A stretch of 21,141 nucleotides of DNA from Methylococcaceae bacterium (GTDB taxonomy: Bacteria; Pseudomonadota; Gammaproteobacteria; Methylococcales; Methylomonadaceae). Positions 1 to 7,482 of this stretch are shown here, one piece after another. The translations under genes and the position numbers were made by a program. The notes beneath the pieces are model-generated. The model was not told where the DNA came from. It searched no databases and was given only the letters and a program-made list of their open reading frames with translations. Within the stretch, counting starts at the first letter, position 1; each line of letters starts with the position of its first letter. The stretch spans positions 1 to 21,141 of the forward strand of contig JAKIVF010000059.1 in assembly GCA_021647145.1 (NCBI GenBank), in the 5' to 3' direction.

Positions 1-350
1 TCAATATTTTCAGCAGTAATATTGAATGTTTTTTCATCAATATCAACAAAAACAGGTTTCGCACCCACATATTTAATTGCTTCTGCTGTGGCAATAAAGG
101 TAAATGCACTGGTAATAACTTCATCACCCATAGTGATACCTTCGGCTTTTAAAGCCAAATGTAAAGCATCTGTACCAGATGCACAGCCTATTGCATGTTT
201 AACCCCAAGGTAATCTGCCGCTTCTTTTTCAAAAGCTTGTACATTTGGCCCTAAAATAAAGGAACAATTTTTGATTGTTTCAGCAAGACCTTGCTCAATT
301 TCATCTTTAATATCGACATATTGAGCCTGCAAGTTCACCATTGGAATCAT
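1..350 (-). CDS. DegT/DnrJ/EryC1/StrS sugar aminotransferase, partial (GnnB-like)
   Basis: This is the N-terminal part of a PLP-dependent nucleotide-sugar aminotransferase; the gene runs off the left edge. The minus-strand ATG at 348-350 begins MIPMVNLQAQYVDIKDEI, a typical family opening. It is followed by the PLP-phosphate loop ASGTDALHLAL, then GDEVITSAFTFIATAEAI and PVFVDID, all family hallmarks; the catalytic lysine lies outside the window. It starts 9 bases after the stop of the Gfo/Idh/MocA oxidoreductase gene, so the two are almost certainly co-transcribed. In Acidithiobacillus and Leptospira such a pair (GnnA, GnnB) oxidises and then aminates C3 of UDP-GlcNAc to give UDP-GlcNAc3N for lipid A. 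The family assignment is firm. The exact substrate is inferred from the partner gene, and an O-antigen aminosugar enzyme (WbpE/WlbC type) is the main alternative. Confidence 0.88.
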   Translation of the reverse strand, partial: MIPMVNLQAQYVDIKDEIEQGLAETIKNCSFILGPNVQAFEKEAADYLGVKHAIGCASGTDALHLALKAEGITMGDEVITSAFTFIATAEAIKYVGAKPVFVDIDEKTFNITAENI

Positions 351-359
351 ACTTATCTC

Positions 360-1295
360 TTATCCATGCTGTAATAGTTTTGTTATTTCAATCGCTGTTT
401 GTAATGCTCGTCTACCTGCTTCGCCTGAGACCAGGGGGTTTTTACCAGTTTCAATACAGCAAATAAAGTGTTTTATTTCTTCCAGCAAGGCATCACCTTC
501 TTCAAACACAGATTCTTCGCTAATTATCTCTGGCACACCGGGAAACATCTCCTTATCACCTGTTTTGTGCTTAGTTAGCATTTTATTCTGAAAATCAACG
601 GATATATAAGAAGACGGTTTAAACATCCTCATTTTTCGTTCCATTTTCATGCTAATTCGACTTGCTGTTACATTAGCAACACAACCATTGTCAAAAGTAA
701 TTCGAGCATTTGCAATATCAGTACCTTTGGTTAAAACAGCCGTTCCACTCGCGTCAATACGTGCTATATCAGAATCTATCATGGCTAAAATAATATCAAT
801 ATCGTGGATCATTAAATCAAGAACCACGCTAACATCATTAGCACGAGGATTAAAAGGAGAAAGACGGTGAGCTTCGATAAACAAGGGCTTTTCTTCTTTA
901 TCCAAGCCCATAATGGCAGGGTTAAAACGTTCTAAATGACCCACTTGCAAAATTACATTTTTTGCTTTGGCAATAGCAATCAATTCATCCGCTTCTTTTA
1001 CAGTCACTGTGATTGGCTTTTCAACTAAAACGTGTGTCCCAGCATTTAAAAAGTCACGAGCAACTAAAAAATGAAGTCTAGTCGGTACAACAACGCTAAC
1101 AGCATCTACTTTACCTAATAAAGATTCGTAATCTGAGAATGACTCTATGCCATGCTTTTCAGCAACGTCATTAGCAGCCTGTTCATTTATATCAACAAAA
1201 GCAACTAATTCACATTCTTCTATATTCGCATATTTTTCAGCATGAAATTTACCTAAATAGCCTGTCCCAATAACAGCACATTTCAATTTACTCAT
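360..1295 (-). CDS. Gfo/Idh/MocA oxidoreductase, probable UDP-GlcNAc 3-dehydrogenase (GnnA-like)
   Basis: The 311-residue protein is an NAD(P)-dependent sugar dehydrogenase. The N-terminal Rossmann fold shows GTGYLG at residues 10-15 and the acidic end of strand 2 (AFVDIN, 32-37). The family motif EKP is at 92-94, GHLERFNPA at 119-127, and the catalytic region DLMIHDID at 160-167. The later stretch TASRISMKMERKMRMF followed by SSYISVDF resembles the members encoded among lpx genes or beside GnnB, rather than inositol dehydrogenases. Expected reaction: oxidation of the C3 hydroxyl of UDP-GlcNAc to the 3-keto sugar, which the downstream aminotransferase then aminates. On the minus strand a TATAAT lies at 1350-1355, about 55 bases upstream, but without a convincing -35. 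The family is certain; the substrate is inferred from the gene pair. Confidence 0.85.
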   Translation of the reverse strand: MSKLKCAVIGTGYLGKFHAEKYANIEECELVAFVDINEQAANDVAEKHGIESFSDYESLLGKVDAVSVVVPTRLHFLVARDFLNAGTHVLVEKPITVTVKEADELIAIAKAKNVILQVGHLERFNPAIMGLDKEEKPLFIEAHRLSPFNPRANDVSVVLDLMIHDIDIILAMIDSDIARIDASGTAVLTKGTDIANARITFDNGCVANVTASRISMKMERKMRMFKPSSYISVDFQNKMLTKHKTGDKEMFPGVPEIISEESVFEEGDALLEEIKHFICCIETGKNPLVSGEAGRRALQTAIEITKLLQHG

Positions 1296-1461
1296 TTTTT
1301 ATTCACGACAAATTAAACCTCATTTAGTTCAATGAGACTAAAATTGTATATTATACTTCACACGGTCTCAGACTAGGAATTTATATTGCGTTGTTTTTTT
1401 GCACACAACAATGCAGTCTATCGACCATAAAGCCAACATTTTTGACCTCGTGAAGTATTTC

Positions 1462-3711
1462 TTATTTATCTAACTCTACCCATCGTAAGCGATTAGCATT
1501 TGTAACAACAGTAACAGATGACATTGCCATGGCAGCACCTGCGATCATAGGACTTAGCAAAATACCAAAAATGGGATAAAGCACTCCTGCAGCAACTGGA
1601 ATTCCAATTGTGTTATAAAAGAAAGCACCTAATAGATTTTGTTTGATATTTAGTACCGTTTCTTTTGATAATGCAATGGCTTCTGGAACTTTTAATAATG
1701 AACCTTGAAGAATAACAATATCTGCACTTTCAATGGCAACATCAGTTCCTGTCCCAATAGCAATACCAACATTGGCTTGAGCTAAAGCAGGTGCATCATT
1801 AATACCATCACCCACCATTCCAACTACTTCACCAGAAAGCTGTAATTTTCTTACCACTTCTGCTTTTTCTTCAGGAAGCACTTGTGCTCTAACGTCAGTT
1901 ATTCCCGCTTGCTCGGCAATGGCCTTTGCGGTAATTTCATTATCTCCCGTTACCATAATCACTCGCACACCTCTACTTTTTAGTCGGTGCACTGCAATTC
2001 CTGAGTCAATTTTTATTGGATCTGATACAGCGATGATTCCAGCAATTTTATTATCAACAGCTAACAACATCGCTGTTTGTCCTTGTGCTGATAACGCTTC
2101 TATTTTTTTCGTGTGTTGAGTATATTTAACGCCTTTTTCATCCATTAAAGCCTGATTACCAAAAAATATTATTTGTTTATCAATTGTTGCGGTAATACCA
2201 TGCCCTGCAATAGCTTTAAATCCGGTGGTTTTATCTAATTTTATTTGTTTTTCATCTGCAGCTGCTAATATTGCAGCAGCTAAAGGATGTTCTGAGCCAG
2301 ACTCTATACTGGCTGCTAAGCGTAATACTGCTTCTGAATCATAATCACCCATTGTTTCAATTGTTGAAACAATGGGCTTTCCTTCTGTTACTGTTCCTGT
2401 TTTATCTAAAATTAAACAGGTAATCTTTCCTGCACTTTGAAGAGCATCACCATTTCGAATCAAAATTCCCATTTGAGCCGCTCTGCCTACAGCGACCATA
2501 ACTGATATAGGTGTTGCCAGACCTAATGCACAAGGGCAAGCTATCACTAATACAGTCATTGATGTGACAAAGGCATAACCCATTGATGGCTCTGGCCCAA
2601 ACCAGTACCAAACAAGAAATGTTAAAAAGGAAATCAAAACTACAACAGGAACAAAAACGCTAGCAATTTTATCAGCAAGTTTTGCAATGGCTGGTTTGCT
2701 TCCTTGTGCTGTGCGGACGCTATTGATAATTTGTGCTAATGCAGTGTCACGACCAATTCGTGTCGCTTTAAATAAAAAGCTACCTTGTTGATTCATTGTG
2801 CCAGCGACTACTTCAGAATCTTTAGTTTTTTCTACAGGGATTGGCTCACCGGTTAACATAGACTCATCAACAGATGAATGACCTCCTATCAATACACCAT
2901 CAACCGCTATTTTTTCCCCTGGTCTAACCTTTAAGGTTTCTGCTAATCCAACCTCTTCTATTGCAATATCTTGTTCAATACCTTCACGAATGACTCTCGC
3001 TGTTCTTGGTTGTAAACCAATCAGTTCTCTAATCGCAGACGATGTTGTTCCTCTGGCTTTTGTCTCTAATGCAGAGCCAAAATTAATAAAAGCTAAAATA
3101 ATGACAGATGCTTCAAAATATGCATGGGGGGCTAACTGAGTTAAATGGCTTGAATAATCAATAACTACACAAGAATAAAACCAGGCAGACCCTGTTCCTA
3201 GAGCTATTAATGTGTCCATATTTGCCTGACCTTTCATTAATAACTTATAGGCACTAGAAAAAAAATGCCCACCAGAATATCGCATAATACCTAATGTAAT
3301 AATTGCAATAAATGGCCAAAACCAGCGCCCAGCATCCGAAGCAATTGTTGGTAGCCAATTTAAATGGCTAAAAATCATCAGCGGCACACCAAAAGCTGCT
3401 GCAATTTTTGCTTTTAACATTAACTTTTGATAACGCTGTAACTCTAGCTCTTCTTGTTCGCCTGGGTCTTCAAAACCTTCCATCACGGCAGCATCATAAC
3501 CCGCATTCTGAGCTGCTTTTTTTAACTGTTCCGGGTCTACAACACCTTTTACTATTGCGGAGTGATCAGCAAAATTAACACTTACCTCTGTTACGCCATT
3601 GACCGATGCTAATGCACCTTCAACAGCACTAACACAACCGGCACAGCTCATACCCAAGATGGATAATCTTAATTTATTCTCAGAAGAATTTGCTTGTTTT
3701 ATTTCGTTCAT
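1462..3711 (-). CDS. copA: Copper-exporting P1B-type ATPase CopA
   Basis: This 749-residue inner-membrane pump exports Cu(I) from the cytoplasm using ATP. One N-terminal heavy-metal-associated domain carries GMSCAGC (residues 20-26, metal-binding Cys23 and Cys26). Transmembrane segments follow from about residue 103. The actuator has the TGEP loop at 287-290, the membrane metal site is CPC at 392-394, and the phosphorylation motif DKTGT is at 436-440. The P1B-specific SEHP histidine-proline motif and the GDGINDAPALA hinge are also present. CPC together with a CxxC HMA domain and the C-terminal membrane motifs indicates the Cu(I) subgroup (P1B-1). Only one HMA domain is present, which is common in compact bacterial CopA. 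A small CopZ-like chaperone gene lies upstream on the same strand, 193 bases away. No copper-responsive regulator gene is seen in the window. Confidence 0.95.
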   Translation of the reverse strand: MNEIKQANSSENKLRLSILGMSCAGCVSAVEGALASVNGVTEVSVNFADHSAIVKGVVDPEQLKKAAQNAGYDAAVMEGFEDPGEQEELELQRYQKLMLKAKIAAAFGVPLMIFSHLNWLPTIASDAGRWFWPFIAIITLGIMRYSGGHFFSSAYKLLMKGQANMDTLIALGTGSAWFYSCVVIDYSSHLTQLAPHAYFEASVIILAFINFGSALETKARGTTSSAIRELIGLQPRTARVIREGIEQDIAIEEVGLAETLKVRPGEKIAVDGVLIGGHSSVDESMLTGEPIPVEKTKDSEVVAGTMNQQGSFLFKATRIGRDTALAQIINSVRTAQGSKPAIAKLADKIASVFVPVVVLISFLTFLVWYWFGPEPSMGYAFVTSMTVLVIACPCALGLATPISVMVAVGRAAQMGILIRNGDALQSAGKITCLILDKTGTVTEGKPIVSTIETMGDYDSEAVLRLAASIESGSEHPLAAAILAAADEKQIKLDKTTGFKAIAGHGITATIDKQIIFFGNQALMDEKGVKYTQHTKKIEALSAQGQTAMLLAVDNKIAGIIAVSDPIKIDSGIAVHRLKSRGVRVIMVTGDNEITAKAIAEQAGITDVRAQVLPEEKAEVVRKLQLSGEVVGMVGDGINDAPALAQANVGIAIGTGTDVAIESADIVILQGSLLKVPEAIALSKETVLNIKQNLLGAFFYNTIGIPVAAGVLYPIFGILLSPMIAGAAMAMSSVTVVTNANRLRWVELDK

Positions 3712-3904
3712 TAAAAATCCAGATTAAATAATTTCTAAACTTTAGTATGCTTCTATTAATGTGAATGAGAAAAGTGATAACTAAAATTCATGATCGAAGA
3801 TGGAGCTCGTTATGTAGTGGAGGATTTCAAAAATTCCGAGCCTCATAATATATGATTGGGTATTTTGGTCTCATTTTCCATTCATCAAGTAATAGAGGTG
3901 CCTT

Positions 3905-4114
3905 TTATTCCACTACAAAACCTGCGTCTGTAATAGCTTGGGAAATTTCCTCTATATTTGTTTTTTCCGTATTAAACTCAACTTCAACTTTTTTTTCTTT
4001 ACTCATTGCATTAACAGATATTACACCATCTATAGTCTCTAGCTTAGTTGTCACATTTGACTCGCAACCACCACATTTCATACCGGTTACATCCAGTGAA
4101 ATTGATTCTGACAT
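3905..4114 (-). CDS. copZ: CopZ-like heavy-metal-associated (HMA) copper chaperone
   Basis: The 69-residue protein is a single HMA domain with the metal-binding motif GMKCGGC at residues 11-17 (cysteines 14 and 17). The ferredoxin-like pattern of the family follows, ending in ITDAGFVVE. It should bind Cu(I) in the cytoplasm and pass it to the HMA domain or membrane entry site of CopA, encoded next on the same strand. The ATG is preceded by TTTGGAGAATAAAT, a good Shine-Dalgarno GGAG at suitable spacing, which fixes the start. The gap to copA is 193 bases, long enough for a separate promoter. A mercury-binding MerP-like role is possible from the fold, but there is no signal peptide and no mer gene nearby. 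Confidence 0.88.
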   Translation of the reverse strand: MSESISLDVTGMKCGGCESNVTTKLETIDGVISVNAMSKEKKVEVEFNTEKTNIEEISQAITDAGFVVE

Positions 4115-4295
4115 ATTTATTCTCCAAAAAAATTGATTATTAGTTATTACTTATATCATATTCCAGAGATTTTTTGTGGACATGATTAAAAAGCTCCTTA
4201 ATTAATGGTTTACAAATTTGACCTTTTGGTTATGGTTAATTAAATATGATTTTACTGTATAATATTCCTCTTATATATTTAGTAAACACTATTGT

Positions 4296-4331
4296 AATAC
4301 TAGAAACCATAATTCAACTGGTTCTAGTATT
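4296..4331. repeat. Strong inverted repeat (hairpin) before the broken rhodanese gene
   Basis: The left arm 4296-4309 (AATACTAGAAACCA) and right arm 4319-4331 (TGGTTCTAGTATT) pair over 13 bases with a single bulged A and a 9-base loop. The structure ends two bases before the ATG at 4334. No T-run follows on either strand, so it does not look like an intrinsic terminator. It may be an operator for a dimeric regulator or the end of a small mobile element. Confidence 0.6.
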
Positions 4332-4333
4332 AA

Positions 4334-4731
4334 ATGTTTAAAGCAAACTAACTTTATTCATATTTACTTTCTCTTTTTTCTTCTTTAATTGCAGCTCAAG
4401 AGCTCGTCGATTTAACGAAAGAGCAATTAGTAGAAATGCAGACGAATAAAAAGGCTTTAGTTATAGATATTCGCATGGAAAAAGAGTGGAATACAACAGG
4501 CACTATTCCAGGAAGCCATAAATTATAATTTTTTCTTCTGAAGGAAAGTTTGATACTGAAAAATGATTAGTAGATCTAAATAAATTAAAATTATCACCCG
4601 ACCAACCTACCATATTAGTTTGTAGATCAGGTGAATACTAGGGAATATGTTAGAAATGAAGGGTATTTACCACCTACTCTAACGGATTTAAATCATGGGA
4701 AAAAGCTGAAAATAAAATTTCTAAGGATTGA
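4334..4731 (+). pseudogene. Decayed exported rhodanese-domain protein
   Basis: Reading from the ATG at 4334 gives MFKAN, a TAA stop at 4349-4351, then a leader-like hydrophobic stretch ending in LIAAQELVDLTKEQLV. Next comes the rhodanese strand ALVIDIR and the segment EWNTTGTIPGSH. A stop at 4526-4528 goes with a one-base frameshift; in the next frame the sequence continues FSSEGKFDTEK, a TGA where Trp is expected (4564-4566), and VDLNKLKLSPDQPTILVCRSG. That last stretch is the rhodanese active-site loop, with the catalytic Cys codon at 4621-4623. A TAG follows at 4639-4641, some of the domain seems lost, and the C-terminus survives in another frame as SNGFKSWEKAENKISKD before TGA at 4729-4731. 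At least four in-frame stops and two frame changes make a functional product very unlikely. The intact ancestor would have been a periplasmic single-domain sulfurtransferase. It is divergent from copZ. Confidence 0.82.
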
Positions 4732-4766
4732 TCTGCCAAACTTGATTATAAATAATTATCTTCATT

Positions 4767-5396
4767 ATGTCTTTAAATACCATAAGAAATCAAACCATTG
4801 CTTTAGCAGGTATCTCTCAAGCTTGTTTGCTTGTTCAACAATTAGCTATGACTGGAGAGGCTGATAACTCGGTTATTGAAACCAGCCTTAATAGTATTTT
4901 AAAAATCGATTCAGATGAAGTGATTGATATATATGGTGATTTAAAGCAACTCAAACCGGGTTTATTGCAATTAAAATCTCAGCTTACAGCAAAAACTGTT
5001 GCTGATCCAGAGCAGGCTCGCTATGCTGCTTCCTTGGTTTTTTTAGAAAAACAACTTTCTAATAGACCTGAAATGCTTTCTGCTATTCGTAGTGGCGTAG
5101 AAGTCGCTCAAGCCCAAGCAGAGTCTTTTGGAAGTGTTATGAATGAAAATGTTTTGGCAAAACTGGGAGATCTTTATCATAATACAATAAGCACATTACA
5201 ACCCCGTATTATGGTTAATGGAGAAGAAGAATTTCTTGCTCAAGAAAAAACAGTCAATACAATTAGAGCCTTATTACTGTCTGGTATTCGTGCTACTTTG
5301 CTGTGGAGACAATGTGGAGGCGCGCGATGGAAATTTTTGTTTTTTCGAATGAAACTAAAGGATGAAATAGCATTACTTCTTTCTGAAGTTCCTTAA
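4767..5396 (+). CDS. hflD: HflD homologue (high-frequency lysogenization protein family)
   Basis: The 209-residue, almost entirely helical protein matches HflD. It opens RNQTIALAGISQACLLVQQLA (residues 7 on) and has the conserved C-terminal block SGIRATLLWRQCGG (172-185) followed by ARWKFLFFRMKL. In E. coli HflD is a peripheral membrane protein that binds phage lambda CII and exposes it to degradation; its housekeeping role is unclear. In most gammaproteobacteria hflD lies between mnmA and purB. Here neither neighbour is present: a rhodanese pseudogene precedes it and mutM follows 19 bases later on the same strand, so hflD and mutM may be co-transcribed. No clear Shine-Dalgarno precedes the ATG. 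The length is close to the E. coli protein. Confidence 0.88.
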   Translation: MSLNTIRNQTIALAGISQACLLVQQLAMTGEADNSVIETSLNSILKIDSDEVIDIYGDLKQLKPGLLQLKSQLTAKTVADPEQARYAASLVFLEKQLSNRPEMLSAIRSGVEVAQAQAESFGSVMNENVLAKLGDLYHNTISTLQPRIMVNGEEEFLAQEKTVNTIRALLLSGIRATLLWRQCGGARWKFLFFRMKLKDEIALLLSEVP

Positions 5397-5415
5397 TAGA
5401 AGCGCCTTTAAATAA

Positions 5416-6234
5416 ATGCCAGAGTTACCCGAGGTAGAAACAACTTGTAGAGGAATTAGCCCCCATATTACTGGAAAAAAAATTGCTAAAGTCACTATTC
5501 GGCAAAAGCAACTTAGATGGCCAATTCCTGACAACCTGAGCGAAACACTCTGTGGCCTTGTTGTCAAACAAGTTACTAGACGGGGGAAATATCTATTATT
5601 AAAGACTAATAAAGCCCATACCGTTATTTTACATCTTGGTATGTCGGGTAATTTACGTGTGGTCAATTCTCAGTTAAAGCCAGGAAAGCATGACCACGTA
5701 GATTTTGTGTTCGCTGATGGAACCATCCTTCGCTTTAATGATACCCGAAAATTTGGTGCTATTTTATGTACATCAGAGCCAATCCTTCAACATAAACTAA
5801 TTAGCTCATTAGGTCCTGAACCTTTGACTGATCAATTTACAGGGAATTACCTGCACCAACTTTCCAGAAACAAAAAAACAACAGTAAAAGCCTTTATTAT
5901 GGATGCTCATAATGTAGTTGGAGTTGGAAATATCTATGCGAGTGAATCTTTATTTATGGCAGGCATACTTCCTACACGGCATGCAGGAAAAATATCACTT
6001 AAACGATATAAAAAATTAGTAGATAGTATCAAAGTTATATTACAACAAGCCATTGATCAAGGCGGAACGACATTAAAAGACTTTGTTAATGAACAAGGAA
6101 AGCCAGGCTATTTCCAGCAATCTCTATCTGTTTATGACCGGTTCGAACAAGAGTGTATTAAATGTTCATCACCCATAAAACAAGTAAAGATTGCACAAAG
6201 AGCAAGTTACTTTTGTCAGTTTTGCCAACGCTAG
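5416..6234 (+). CDS. mutM: Formamidopyrimidine-DNA glycosylase (Fpg/MutM)
   Basis: This 272-residue base-excision repair enzyme removes 8-oxoguanine and ring-opened purines and nicks the abasic site by beta/delta elimination. The mature N-terminus PELPEVETT is intact, with catalytic Pro2 and Glu3, and the conserved Lys58 lies in RRGKYLLL. The helix-two-turn-helix region includes NVVGVGNIYASE. The C-terminal zinc finger has Cys247, Cys250, Cys267 and Cys270 with QRASYFCQFCQR, which carries the DNA-contacting arginine. The length is typical. The stop TAG lies inside CTAG at 6231-6234, which is also the stop of the convergent yqaA gene on the other strand. mutM often neighbours coaD elsewhere; here it follows hflD. 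Confidence 0.97.
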   Translation: MPELPEVETTCRGISPHITGKKIAKVTIRQKQLRWPIPDNLSETLCGLVVKQVTRRGKYLLLKTNKAHTVILHLGMSGNLRVVNSQLKPGKHDHVDFVFADGTILRFNDTRKFGAILCTSEPILQHKLISSLGPEPLTDQFTGNYLHQLSRNKKTTVKAFIMDAHNVVGVGNIYASESLFMAGILPTRHAGKISLKRYKKLVDSIKVILQQAIDQGGTTLKDFVNEQGKPGYFQQSLSVYDRFEQECIKCSSPIKQVKIAQRASYFCQFCQR

Positions 6235-6809
6235 AAAACGTATTTATAGAGAACACCACCAACAACGACTAATCCTACAACAACCCAGCCAATGAGATCC
6301 ATATATTGTCGTAGTTTTGATTCTAGTTTTTCTCCACCTGCAGCAATTAACATGGTCACTAGAAAAAAACGAGCCCCACGCCCAACTAGAGAAGCAAGTA
6401 TAAAAGGTATAAAAAACATCTGCAATGCGCCAGCAGCTATAGTAAATACTTTATAAGGAATAGGTGAAAATCCAGCAATAAAAACTGCCCAAAAGCCCCA
6501 ATCCTTAAACCAGCTTTCTGCAATCAAGTATTTATCCCAATAATGTGTTTCTTGAAGCCATGGTGAAAAAGTGTCAAACATAAAAAAACCAATTGTATAC
6601 CCTAACATGCCACCTAAAACGGAAAATAGTGTGGTCAACAAGGCTAACCTAAATGCTTTTTTTGGTTGAGCCAGAGCCATTGGTGCTAGCATAACATCAG
6701 GTGGGATGGGGAAAAATGAAGACTCTGCAAAGCTTAATGCACATAAGTATTTTTCAGCATGTCGATGTTTTGCCCAGACTAACGCTTTATCATAAAGTTT
6801 TTGAAACAT
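6231..6809 (-). CDS. yqaA: YqaA-type DedA/SNARE-associated membrane protein
   Basis: The 192-residue inner-membrane protein belongs to the DedA/VTT superfamily, YqaA branch. The family hallmarks are ESSFFPIPPDVML (residues 29-41), a membrane segment with a Gly-rich turn (FSVLGGMLGYTIGFF), AGFSPIPYKVFTIAAG (112-127) and the polar GRGARFF motif (143-149); a last hydrophobic helix is at 173-191. Related DedA proteins are implicated in undecaprenyl-phosphate or phospholipid translocation and in proton-dependent homeostasis, but the role of YqaA itself is not settled. Its ATG overlaps the pcm stop as TAATG (one shared base), so translational coupling with pcm is likely. In many gammaproteobacteria nlpD and rpoS follow; here the cluster ends against convergent mutM. 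Confidence 0.88.
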   Translation of the reverse strand: MFQKLYDKALVWAKHRHAEKYLCALSFAESSFFPIPPDVMLAPMALAQPKKAFRLALLTTLFSVLGGMLGYTIGFFMFDTFSPWLQETHYWDKYLIAESWFKDWGFWAVFIAGFSPIPYKVFTIAAGALQMFFIPFILASLVGRGARFFLVTMLIAAGGEKLESKLRQYMDLIGWVVVGLVVVGGVLYKYVF

Positions 6810-7444
6810 TAACTTCTTCCTGTTAAAAATGGAACAAAGCTTACTGAATCGAGGACTTGATCATCATACCCTTCAATTGTCCGAGTGATTTTATGTAATT
6901 TTTGTTTACGTTTTTGTCCAATAGGAATAATCATAACTCCACCTATATTTAACTGTTGTAATAGTGTTTCAGGAATTTCATCTGGTGCAGCCGCAACTAA
7001 TATACCATCGTAAGAAGCAAATTCTGGCCAGCCCCACCCTCCATCATTATGTTGATATTTAACATTTTTAAAATGTAAATCCCATAAATTATCTTTAGCC
7101 TTTTTTAATAGAGCTGCAATTCTTTCCACTGAATAGAGGGTGTCAACTAATTGCGATAAAATAGCAGTTTGATAACCACTGCCGGTGCCAATTTCTAATA
7201 CTTTTGATGGACCATCGTCATGCTCTAAAAGTAATTCCGTCATTCTGGCGACTATATAGGGCTGAGAAATAGTTTGATTATAACCAATAGGCAATGCAGT
7301 ATCTTCATAAGACCTGCTAGCCAAGGCCTCATCGACAAAAATATGTCTTGGAATATTCCTCATTGTTTTAAGAACTCGAGAATTTGTAATTCCCTGTTCC
7401 TGCAATCTATCAATCATCCTTCCCCGAGTTCTATGGGAAGTCAT
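6809..7444 (-). CDS. pcm: Protein-L-isoaspartate O-methyltransferase
   Basis: Pcm uses S-adenosylmethionine to methylate L-isoaspartyl residues in aged proteins, starting their repair in the cytoplasm. I chose the ATG at 7442-7444 (MTSHRTRGRMIDRL) because a perfect Shine-Dalgarno AAGGAG sits 5 bases upstream and because the resulting 211 residues match the pseudomonad form. A GTG at 7495 in the same frame would add 17 residues and overlap surE by 13 bases. Motifs: PRHIFVDEAL near residue 32, EDTALPIGYNQTISQPYIVARM (written here as EDTALPIGYNQTIS at 47-60 and QPYIVARM at 61-68), the SAM-binding VLEIGTGSGYQTAIL at 82-96, and AAAPDEIPETLL. It lies between surE and yqaA on the same strand, a widely conserved arrangement. 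Confidence 0.95.
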   Translation of the reverse strand: MTSHRTRGRMIDRLQEQGITNSRVLKTMRNIPRHIFVDEALASRSYEDTALPIGYNQTISQPYIVARMTELLLEHDDGPSKVLEIGTGSGYQTAILSQLVDTLYSVERIAALLKKAKDNLWDLHFKNVKYQHNDGGWGWPEFASYDGILVAAAPDEIPETLLQQLNIGGVMIIPIGQKRKQKLHKITRTIEGYDDQVLDSVSFVPFLTGRS

Positions 7445-7449
7445 CCCTA

Positions 7450-7455
7450 CTCCTT
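7450..7455 (-). promoter_or_regulatory. Shine-Dalgarno that sets the pcm start
   Basis: On the minus strand AAGGAG occupies 7450-7455, leaving 5 bases before the ATG at 7442-7444. No comparable site precedes the GTG at 7495, so the shorter pcm reading is preferred. The site lies beyond the surE stop at 7483-7485. Confidence 0.75.
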
Positions 7456-7482
7456 GAATTCGCTGAGTTACAGCTTGCTGAG

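Noticed and set aside
1395..1420. GTTGT ... ACAAC stem downstream of copA as a terminator
   Set aside because: Only about five pairs form before mismatches, and no T-run follows in the copA direction.
3852..4136. Plus-strand frame of 94 codons over the copper chaperone gene
   Set aside because: It is antisense to the HMA gene, whose GMKCGGC motif and Shine-Dalgarno are clear.
4218..4263. TTGACC ... TATAAT resembling a MerR/CueR-type copper promoter
   Set aside because: The spacing between the two boxes is far too long (34 bases) and no proper dyad sits between them; it also faces the pseudogene, not the copper genes.
4631..4864. Plus-strand frame of 77 codons between the pseudogene and hflD
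   Set aside because: It reads through rhodanese debris in the wrong frame and overlaps the hflD start; no family signature.
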